Origin: Labilithrix sp.
GTDB lineage: Bacteria > Myxococcota_A > Polyangia > Polyangiales > Polyangiaceae
Direction: 5' to 3'
Assembly (NCBI GenBank): GCA_019637225.1
Contig: JAHBWC010000087.1
Span: 1 to 34,883 of the forward strand
Length of the DNA stretch: 34,883 bases
Shown here: positions 29,848-34,883 of the stretch, in pieces
Numbering within the stretch: position 1 is the first letter of the stretch
Layout: each line of letters opens with the position of its first letter
Position numbers and translations under genes: made by a program
Notes under the pieces: generated by a model
Databases searched by the model: none
What the model was told of the DNA's origin: nothing
What the model saw: the letters and a program-made list of their open reading frames with translations, nothing else

Positions 29848-29924
29848 ACGCTCGAGCTCGAGCGTGAGCGCGCCGTCGCGTGCGCCGGCGATCGCGCGGT
29901 CCTCGTCCCGTAGCGCGCGATCGC
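29848..29924. promoter_or_regulatory. Two perfect dyads upstream of the NtrC-type gene
   Basis: The 18-bp palindrome ACGCTCGAGCTCGAGCGT lies at 29848-29865. An 11-bp stem (GCGATCGCGCG at 29888-29898, CGCGCGATCGC at 29914-29924) with a 15-nt loop follows. The second could terminate the Cys-rich gene or be an operator, ending 2 nt before the TACGCT box of the next gene. Confidence 0.5.
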
Positions 29925-29926
29925 GG

Positions 29927-29932
29927 TACGCT
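29927..29932 (+). promoter_or_regulatory. Candidate -10 box TACGCT
   Basis: TAnnCT hexamer 8 nt before the NtrC-type gene ATG, in the context GGTACGCTGGCAGGCG, close to GCTATACTGGCGAGAG before the gene at 28131. Confidence 0.35.
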
Positions 29933-29940
29933 GGCAGGCG

Positions 29941-31305
29941 ATGTCCCCCCCCGATCGGATCCTCGTCGTCGACGACGATCGCGCGATGGGTGACTTCCTC
30001 GTCGAGACCCTCGGTGGCGCGGGCCGCGAGGTGCGGCACGTCTCGAGGGCGGACGCGGCGGTCGGCGAGCTGAGCGTCGAGCTCGATCTCGTCGTCACCG
30101 ATCTCCGCATGCCCGGCATCGACGGCCTCGAGCTGTGCCGGCGCGTCGTCGAGCGCGTCCCGGATGTGCCCGTCATCGTGCTCACGGCGTTCGGCGACTA
30201 CGAGGCCGCCGTCGCGGCGATACGCGCCGGCGCGTACGACTTCCTGTCGAAGCCGGTGAAGCGCGACGTCCTCGAGCACGCCGTCACGCGGGCGGTCGAC
30301 CATCGCCGCCTCCGGCGCGAGGTGAAGCGGCTCGCGGCGGGGGCGCCCAGGGCGCGCCCCGGCGACCTCCTCGGCGAGAGCGCCGCGATGGGGCGCGTGC
30401 ACGCGCTCCTCGCGCGGATCGCCGACTCCGACAGCACCGTGCTCGTGACCGGCGAGTCCGGCACCGGCAAGGAGCTCGTCGCGCGCGAGCTGCACGCGCA
30501 GAGCCCGCGCGCCGCGCGGCCGTTCGTGGCGATCAACTGCGCGGCGGTCCCGGCGACGCTCCTCGAGAGCGAGCTGTTCGGGCATGAGCGCGGGGCGTTC
30601 ACCGACGCGAAGACCGCGCGCGCCGGCCTGTTCGTCGAGGCGCACGGCGGGACGATCTTCCTCGACGAGATCGGCGAGATGCCGCTCGCGCTCCAGCCGA
30701 AGCTGCTTCGCACGCTGCAAGACCGCGTCGTTCGCCCCGTCGGCGCCAACAAGGAGGTCCCGTTCGACGCGCGCATCGTCGCCGCCACGAACCGCGACCT
30801 CGAGACGGCGGTCGAGGAGGGGCGCTTCCGCGAGGACTTGTTCTTCCGCCTCGACGTGATCGGCGTGCCGCTGCCGCCGCTGCGCGCGCGGGGCAACGAC
30901 GTGCTCCACCTGGCGGCGCACTTCCTCGCGCGCTACGCCCAGCGCGCCGGCAAGCCGATCGGGGCGCTCACGACCGCGGTGGCGAAGCACCTGGTCGCCT
31001 ACGACTGGCCGGGCAACGTCCGCGAGCTCGAGAACGTGATCGAGCGCGCGGTCGCGCTCGCGGCGCACGACGAGCTCACCGTCGAGGACCTCCCCGAGAA
31101 GCTCCTCCGGAGCGCGCGCGCGCGCCCGGCGACGCTCGACGGCAGCGAGCTCGTGACCCTCGAGGAGATGGAGCACCGCTACATCCTTCGGGTCCTCGAG
31201 GCCCTCGGCGGCAACCGCGCCCTCGCGGCGAAGACGCTCGGCCTCGACCGCACGACGCTCTGGCGGAAGCTCGAGCGGCGCGCGAGCAAGTCGCCGAAGA
31301 GCTGA
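29941..31305 (+). CDS. NtrC-family sigma-54-dependent response regulator
   Basis: A 454-residue activator. The receiver (5-120) has VVDDD, phospho-acceptor Asp54, Thr82 and Lys104. The AAA+ domain (about 140-375) has Walker A GESGTGKE (171-178), GAFTDA (218-223), the sigma-54 contact loop where GAFTGA is the canonical form, and Walker B GGTIFLDEI (236-244). A Fis-type helix-turn-helix ends the protein (about 410-447, NRALAAKTLGLDRTTLWRKL). It should drive transcription from sigma-54 promoters when phosphorylated. The partner kinase may be the histidine kinase at 32423, two genes on. The stop lies 2 nt from that of the convergent receiver gene. Confidence 0.95.
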   Translation: MSPPDRILVVDDDRAMGDFLVETLGGAGREVRHVSRADAAVGELSVELDLVVTDLRMPGIDGLELCRRVVERVPDVPVIVLTAFGDYEAAVAAIRAGAYDFLSKPVKRDVLEHAVTRAVDHRRLRREVKRLAAGAPRARPGDLLGESAAMGRVHALLARIADSDSTVLVTGESGTGKELVARELHAQSPRAARPFVAINCAAVPATLLESELFGHERGAFTDAKTARAGLFVEAHGGTIFLDEIGEMPLALQPKLLRTLQDRVVRPVGANKEVPFDARIVAATNRDLETAVEEGRFREDLFFRLDVIGVPLPPLRARGNDVLHLAAHFLARYAQRAGKPIGALTTAVAKHLVAYDWPGNVRELENVIERAVALAAHDELTVEDLPEKLLRSARARPATLDGSELVTLEEMEHRYILRVLEALGGNRALAAKTLGLDRTTLWRKLERRASKSPKS

Positions 31306-31307
31306 GC

Positions 31308-31742
31308 TCAGGCGAGGCTTCGAACGTGCGCGGCGATCGTCGTGAGCACGGCGCGGCGGAGCACCTCGAGTCGGAAGGGCTTGGCGAGCAGGGTCGCGCC
31401 GACGTCCTCGGCTTCGACCTCGAGGTCGGGCTCGGGGAACGCCGTCATCAGGATGATCGGCAGCCGCGCGCTCGTCGCGCGGAGGCGGTGCGCGAGATCG
31501 AGGCCGGTGCCGCCGTTCATTCGTACGTCGGAGAGCACCAGATCGACCTGTCGGTCGACGCCACGCCGCTCGACCATGACCGCGAGGATGCGCGCCGCCT
31601 CGCTCGCCGATCCCGCGGCGAGCACGACGTAGCCGTCGCGCCGGAGCGTGTCGACGACCAGCTCGCGCAGATCGCCGTCGTCCTCGACGACGAGGACGGT
31701 GGTGGGAGACCGCTGGGGAGCGCGGTGCGCGTCGTGAAGCAT
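31308..31742 (-). CDS. Single-domain receiver (CheY-like)
   Basis: A 144-residue receiver without an output domain. Acidic pocket Glu20-Asp21-Asp22, phospho-acceptor Asp72 (VLSDVRM), Thr100 (LMTAFP) and Lys121 (LLAKPF) are all present. The ATG at 31742 is preferred; a GTG directly upstream (31745) is possible and the frame extends further. It closely resembles the receiver at 31977 (shared ITAFP/MTAFP and AKPFxLE segments), suggesting duplication. It is convergent with the NtrC-type gene, 2 nt apart, and divergent from the paralogue. It may shuttle phosphoryl groups in a relay. Confidence 0.88.
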   Translation of the reverse strand: MLHDAHRAPQRSPTTVLVVEDDGDLRELVVDTLRRDGYVVLAAGSASEAARILAVMVERRGVDRQVDLVLSDVRMNGGTGLDLAHRLRATSARLPIILMTAFPEPDLEVEAEDVGATLLAKPFRLEVLRRAVLTTIAAHVRSLA

Positions 31743-31789
31743 GACACCGCTCGAGCAAGCCCGATGCCGCCGAGAAGCGCACGGATCGG

Positions 31790-31843
31790 CTGCCGGCGGC
31801 AGAGGCGCACGTTGCACCGTCGCAACACGTTGCAAGTTGCAAC
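31790..31843. promoter_or_regulatory. TTGC-box array in the divergent receiver promoter region
   Basis: Two inverted repeats lie side by side: GTTGC-ACCGTC-GCAAC (31811-31826) and GTTGC-AAGTT-GCAAC (31829-31843), the latter also containing the palindrome GTTGCAAC (31836-31843). The palindrome CTGCCGGCGGCAG lies upstream at 31790-31802. The cluster is AT-richer than its surroundings and centred between the divergent starts (31742 and 31977). It looks like a multi-site operator; the binding protein is unknown. Confidence 0.55.
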
Positions 31844-31976
31844 CTCACCGCGCGTCGTCGCGAAGGCTCTCGGCGCCTCGCGTGAGCCTCGTGCGAGCCG
31901 CGATGGGAGCGGGCAGGATGCGGGGACTCACCCTAAGGACGACACGGCACGCTTCCTGCGCTCGCCTCTGCTCACG

Positions 31977-32435
31977 ATGCGACCGACCCGAAACACCGAT
32001 GACGAGACGACGCTCCAACCCATCGACCGAGGCACGCGGATCCTGCTGGCCGAGGACGACGCCTCGCTGCGCGAGCTGATCAGCTGCGTGCTGCGCCTCG
32101 ACGGGCACGACGTGGAAGCCGTCTCGTCGGCGCAGGAGATGCAGAGCGTGCTCGTCGCCGGCGCGGCCGCGGCCGCCGACCGACCGTTCGACGTGATCGT
32201 CACCGACGTCCGGATGCCGGGGCGCTCGGGTCTCGACGTGGTCGAGGAGCTCCGCGCGGCGGGGTGCGCGACGCCGATCATCGTCATCACCGCGTTCCCG
32301 GACGACGCGATCAAGGAGCGCGCGCTGTCGCTCCAGACGATGCTGATCGCGAAGCCCTTCAGTCTCGAAGCGATGAGCTTCGCGATCGACTGGATGGTCG
32401 ATGTCGACGGCCCCGAGAGCCGATGGGCTCACTAG
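31977..32435 (+). CDS. Single-domain receiver (CheY-like), cotranscribed with histidine kinase
   Basis: A 152-residue receiver with acidic Glu26-Asp27-Asp28, phospho-acceptor Asp77 (VTDVRMPG), Thr105 (VITAFP) and Lys126 (LIAKPF). There is no output domain. The ATG at 31977 fits the domain start, with no clear ribosome site. Its last 13 nt overlap the start of the histidine kinase gene, so the two form an operon with coupled translation, and the kinase is the obvious phosphodonor. Confidence 0.88.
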   Translation: MRPTRNTDDETTLQPIDRGTRILLAEDDASLRELISCVLRLDGHDVEAVSSAQEMQSVLVAGAAAAADRPFDVIVTDVRMPGRSGLDVVEELRAAGCATPIIVITAFPDDAIKERALSLQTMLIAKPFSLEAMSFAIDWMVDVDGPESRWAH

Positions 32436-33508
32436 GTGCCGCTTCTCGAGCGGGGCCGCCGGCGCTCGCGTCGCCGGTGCGTCGCCGGCCGTGGGCGGCG
32501 CCCCGGATCGAGCGGCGCGCGGCGCTCGTGCTCTCCGTCGTGATCCTGACGGCCGCGGGTGTCGCCGACGCCGAGACGGGCTTCGCGCCGCTCTGCCTGC
32601 TCATCTACCTCGTCCCGATCGGGCTCGCGGTCTGGTTCAACGGGCGCGCGCTCGGCTACGCGCTGTGCGTGATCGCGCCGGCGATCTCGATCGCGGTCGA
32701 CCGCGCGCCCAAGGCTCCTTACGTGCGGGTCGGCGACTTCGTCGGCGAGCTCGGGCTCTACTTCACGTACGCCGTCCTCATCGACGGGATGCGCCGCCGG
32801 CTCGCGACGGAGGCGTCGCTCCGGAGGGAGGCGCTCTCGCAGCTGCGCCACGCCGATCGCTTGACGACGATCGGTAAGCTCGCGGCGGGGCTCGCCCACG
32901 AGCTCGGCACGCCGCTCAACGTGGTCAGCGGCAAGGCCAACCTCATCTCGTCCGGCCGCCTCGCGGGCGATGCCGCCCGCCGCTCAGCGCGCGTGATCGA
33001 GGAGCAGGCGGACCGGATGACCGCGATCATCCGGCACCTCCTCGACTTCGCGCGGCGCGGCGGGACGGGGCGCAGCCCGACGAATCTCCGGCTGCTCGCC
33101 GAGGAGACGAGCGAGCTGCTCCGCCCGACCGCGCGAAAGGCGGAGGTCACGATCGCGTGCGAGGGCGTCGACGTCGAAGCGTCGGTGAACCGTTCCGAGA
33201 TGCAGCAGGTGCTCTCGAACCTCGTCACGAACGCCGTTCACGCGATGCCGGGCGGCGGCGCCGTGACGCTCACCACCGTCGAGGACGGCCCGCACGCGAT
33301 CATCCGTGTGAGCGACGAAGGCGAAGGGATCCCGGCCGACGTCCTGCCGCGGATCTTCGACCCCTTCTTCACGACGAAGGACGTCGGGCAGGGGACCGGC
33401 CTCGGGCTGTCCGTCGTGCACGGCATCGTCGACGACCACGGCGGCTCGATCGAGGTCGAGACGCGGACCGGGAGGGGGACGACGTTCAGCCTCCGGCTCC
33501 CGCGCTGA
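32423..33508 (+). CDS. Membrane sensor histidine kinase
   Basis: A 361-residue kinase. The N-terminal third (about 30-125) has roughly four hydrophobic segments with very short loops and no sizeable periplasmic domain, so it probably senses a membrane or lipophilic signal. The dimerisation/phosphoacceptor helix has His159 (LAAGLAHELGTPLN). The ATPase domain has the N-box (Asn270, LVTNAVHAM), G1 (DEGEGIP, 298-304), FDPFFTTK (312-319) and G2 (GTGLGLSVVHG). The start overlaps the receiver gene stop (ATG 32423, TAG 32433-32435). It should phosphorylate the cotranscribed receiver, and possibly the other receiver or the NtrC-type regulator. Confidence 0.93.
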   Translation: MGSLGAASRAGPPALASPVRRRPWAAPRIERRAALVLSVVILTAAGVADAETGFAPLCLLIYLVPIGLAVWFNGRALGYALCVIAPAISIAVDRAPKAPYVRVGDFVGELGLYFTYAVLIDGMRRRLATEASLRREALSQLRHADRLTTIGKLAAGLAHELGTPLNVVSGKANLISSGRLAGDAARRSARVIEEQADRMTAIIRHLLDFARRGGTGRSPTNLRLLAEETSELLRPTARKAEVTIACEGVDVEASVNRSEMQQVLSNLVTNAVHAMPGGGAVTLTTVEDGPHAIIRVSDEGEGIPADVLPRIFDPFFTTKDVGQGTGLGLSVVHGIVDDHGGSIEVETRTGRGTTFSLRLPR

Positions 33509-33520
33509 CGGGGTCGAGCG

Positions 33521-33958
33521 TCAGCCGTCGTTCGGCGCGTCGACCGGCCGCGATGGGAGCGCGACGTGCGGCCGGATCTTCTCGGCGGTCGCGTGCATCT
33601 GCTCGTCGCCGGTGTACTTCGTACGCGGCCAGAAGAAGCCCTTCAGCCCGTCGCCCTTGGTCCGCGGCACGACGTGGACGTGGAGATGCGCGACGCTCTG
33701 GCTCACCACGTTGTTCATCGCGACGAACGTCCCCTGCGCGCCGAGCGCCTGCGGGAGCGCGCGCGCGATCGCCTGAACGCGCTCGAAGAACGGTCCGACG
33801 AGCTCGGGCGCGAGCTCCGGCAGCGTCACGACGTGCGCGCGCGGCACGACGAGCACGTGCCCGTGAAAGAGCGGCGTCCGGTCGAGGAACGCCAGCGCGA
33901 CGTCGTCCGCGAAGACGACATGCGCGGCGATCTTCTCGGCGACGATCTCGCAGAACAC
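33521..33958 (-). CDS. HIT-family nucleotide hydrolase/transferase
   Basis: A HIT protein acting on nucleotide phosphoramidates or dinucleotides. The histidine triad is HLHVHVVPR (His91, 93, 95 from the GTG start), preceded by QSVA as in HINT-like enzymes. FHGHVLVVPRAH is the conserved first strand. The coordinates use the GTG at 33958 (145 aa). An in-frame CTG at 33967 would add Met-Pro-Cys and complete the CxxC (CVFC) seen in many HIT proteins, and GGAGG lies 7 nt before it, whereas it is 16 nt from the GTG. The CTG may therefore be the true start. It is convergent with the histidine kinase. Confidence 0.88.
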   Translation of the reverse strand: MFCEIVAEKIAAHVVFADDVALAFLDRTPLFHGHVLVVPRAHVVTLPELAPELVGPFFERVQAIARALPQALGAQGTFVAMNNVVSQSVAHLHVHVVPRTKGDGLKGFFWPRTKYTGDEQMHATAEKIRPHVALPSRPVDAPNDG

Positions 33959-33989
33959 GCAGGGCAGGGGAGAGCCTCCAGGAACGTTC

Positions 33990-33995
33990 AGTCTA
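33990..33995 (-). promoter_or_regulatory. Candidate -10 box TAGACT
   Basis: TAGACT on the minus strand, 22 nt upstream of the CTG at 33967, with the GGAGG ribosome site between. It fits the TAnnCT motif. Confidence 0.35.
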
Positions 33996-34130
33996 AAATC
34001 AGCGCGCGTGGAGCTCGATCGAAATCCAGCTCGCGAAGCGACCGCCGCGTGGCGTGGCCCCCTGTATGAAGTGAGGCTGTGACGAGCTGCCGGCGTTTGC
34101 CTCAGAGGGTACGGCTACCAATTGACTTCG

Positions 34131-34142
34131 GGGGTCAGGTCA
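34131..34142. other. GGGGTCAGGTCA motif, possible mobile-element end
   Basis: The phrase TTGACTTCGGGGGTCAGGTCA at 34122-34142 resembles, from memory, sequences beside IS200/RAYT-type elements. No transposase is present, so this is only a weak hint. Confidence 0.2.
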
Positions 34143-34168
34143 GTAGGGGTGCATGCCACCGAGACGGT

Positions 34169-34462
34169 CTACAGCTTCGGCCCCCGCCGTCGGGGAGCAC
34201 CCCATACCGAGAGGATGACGATCTCGTCCTCGTGGACGGTGAAGTAGACGTGGTTCCTCGTCTTCGTCAGCAGGACCCGACGGACGACATCGGGAAAGGT
34301 GGAGGGGTAGATGGCTCCCGCCGTTGGCCTCCGTACGATCTGCCCAATCGCCTGCGCCAGCTCATTGGCGAACACCTCGGGCGCGTCGGGGCGGTGTTCA
34401 CGCCACCACGCTTGTTCCCGCTCCGCCTCCGCCTCCGCCCGCGGAGTGAAGCGAAACCTCAT
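34169..34462 (-). CDS. ParE/RelE-family toxin
   Basis: A 97-residue toxin-like protein of the RelE/ParE superfamily, which poisons gyrase or cleaves ribosomal mRNA. The compact helix-helix-sheet pattern is seen in FTPRAEAEAEREQAWW, then FANELAQAIGQI, and the final strands HVYFTVHEDEIVILSVWG with the basic tail PRRRGPKL. Target type cannot be told from the sequence. The start ATG overlaps the antitoxin stop by 4 nt (34459-34462), the usual antitoxin-first arrangement. Confidence 0.85.
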   Translation of the reverse strand: MRFRFTPRAEAEAEREQAWWREHRPDAPEVFANELAQAIGQIVRRPTAGAIYPSTFPDVVRRVLLTKTRNHVYFTVHEDEIVILSVWGAPRRRGPKL

Positions 34463-34689
34463 CGTCGAGCACGGAGGCGGGCAAGCACTTCGTCGCCGTC
34501 GATGAGCTGGCCCTTCTTCATCTGGTCGAGGCTTACCGCAAGCGACTCGTGCAGAGCTGCCCGCTCCTCGGCGTCCATGTCGTCCGTGTCCGCAGGCACA
34601 AGCTCGACCTCTTCGCCTTCGGGCAGGTCGGTGGGCTCGTCCAGAACGAGGCGGCCGTTCCTCACGCGGGCTCTGAGCGGCTGCTGCAT
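34459..34689 (-). CDS. Antitoxin of the ParE-like module
   Basis: A 76-residue small acidic protein upstream of the toxin. The N-terminal strand-turn-strand ARVRNGRLVLDEPTDLPEG, then EEVELVP, resembles AF2212-like antitoxins and swapped-hairpin-type small proteins. The C-terminal half (LHESLAVSLDQMKKGQLI, then DEVLARLRARR) is helical and would wrap the toxin. The start ATG 34689 has TAGACT 8 nt upstream and a dyad at the -35 position, consistent with autoregulation. Confidence 0.8.
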   Translation of the reverse strand: MQQPLRARVRNGRLVLDEPTDLPEGEEVELVPADTDDMDAEERAALHESLAVSLDQMKKGQLIDGDEVLARLRARR

Positions 34690-34697
34690 CGTCTCGA

Positions 34698-34703
34698 AGT
34701 CTA
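34698..34703 (-). promoter_or_regulatory. Candidate -10 box TAGACT
   Basis: TAGACT on the minus strand, 8 nt before the antitoxin ATG. Confidence 0.4.
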
Positions 34704-34715
34704 CGCTGTGGCTCG

Positions 34716-34730
34716 CCCTTCGTCGAAGGG
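34716..34730. promoter_or_regulatory. Candidate operator of the toxin-antitoxin operon
   Basis: Perfect dyad CCCTTCG-T-CGAAGGG, 12 nt upstream of the TAGACT box, so it overlaps the -35 region. Such placement is typical for autorepression by an antitoxin-toxin complex. Confidence 0.45.
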
Positions 34731-34883
34731 TCGAAACGCCGCCGCAGCGCTCGGCGTCCTCAGCCAGCTCGGGTCGAGCGCAACCCGTGGCTTGGCCGCA
34801 TCGAGCTCATCGAACGCTCGGTTCCTCAGCGTGCGACGCTTGGCCCTTCAGCGTGCGTTCGCTTGCGCGCTCGCTTGCGCCTT
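34731..34883. other. Window end, no gene seen
   Basis: No convincing frame is visible in the last 153 nt. The end is repetitive in sequence style (GCTTGCGC and GCGTGCG words), and a gene could begin just outside the window. Confidence 0.3.

Noticed and set aside
29888..29924. GCGATCGC octamers as a repeat-family signature (HIP1-like)
   Set aside because: Only part of one local inverted repeat; no wider distribution seen in the window.
29941..31305. GAFTDA loop as evidence of a sigma-54-independent regulator
   Set aside because: Asp in place of the second Gly is a tolerated variant of the loop and all other AAA+ motifs are intact.
31801..31843. Sigma-54 promoter in the receiver intergenic region
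   Set aside because: TTGC words are present but no GG lies at the right distance; an operator reading fits better.

Overview
The window is about 34.9 kb of uniformly very GC-rich DNA with dense, strongly GC3-biased genes and long antisense shadow frames. Its gene content points to Myxococcota, probably Polyangiales (Sorangium/Labilithrix-like): many outer-membrane or periplasmic lipoproteins including Cys-rich ones, a Ser/Thr kinase fused to TolB-like and TPR modules, an NtrC-type activator and stand-alone receivers. The taxonomic call is inference. No rRNA, tRNA, CRISPR array, integrase or complete insertion sequence was recognised.

Layout. 1-3917: a two-gene fatty-acid beta-oxidation operon (FadN-type dehydrogenase/hydratase plus FadA thiolase) with palindromes in its promoter region and a perfect 12-bp terminator. 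3921-6916: divergent lipoproteins, one with four Cys-paired repeats and a glycine-rich C-terminus. 6917-7323: a scar-like interval with a thiolase-signature remnant, a direct repeat and a doubtful small gene. 7324-11003: a lipoprotein overlapping a DEAD-box helicase that carries a DbpA-type RNA-binding domain and long low-complexity repeats. 11181-12831: a class A flavin monooxygenase and a small Cys lipoprotein. 12932-16815: an OmpR-type regulator next to a protein built only from the periplasmic porter part of an RND pump, then an Amt ammonium channel. 16964-19801: a stand-alone IF2_N-domain protein with a basic tail, a YceI-like protein, a Cys-rich lipoprotein and a GST. 19877-23783: a Ser/Thr kinase-TolB-TPR protein divergent from a FAAH-like amidase. 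23806-29828: an MFS transporter overlapping a beta-lactamase-fold lipoprotein, a lipoprotein with a possible clan CD (caspase/gingipain-like) His/Cys dyad, and a 67-cysteine lipoprotein. 29941-33508: a signalling cluster (NtrC-type activator, two paralogous single-domain receivers, a membrane histidine kinase). 33521-34883: a HIT protein and a ParE-like toxin with its antitoxin in a less typical, accessory-looking end.

How parts may work together. The fad genes form a complete hydratase/dehydrogenase/thiolase module. The receivers and histidine kinase overlap or abut and could form a phosphorelay ending in sigma-54 activation. The MFS and serine hydrolase genes share a 4-nt start/stop overlap, suggesting import or export coupled to hydrolysis of the same compound. 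Many genes carry a TAnnCT hexamer 6-20 nt before the start codon, suggesting short-leader or leaderless transcripts in this lineage. The most novel-looking items are the single-helix RND porter-like protein beside a two-component regulator and the putative clan CD-like lipoprotein.
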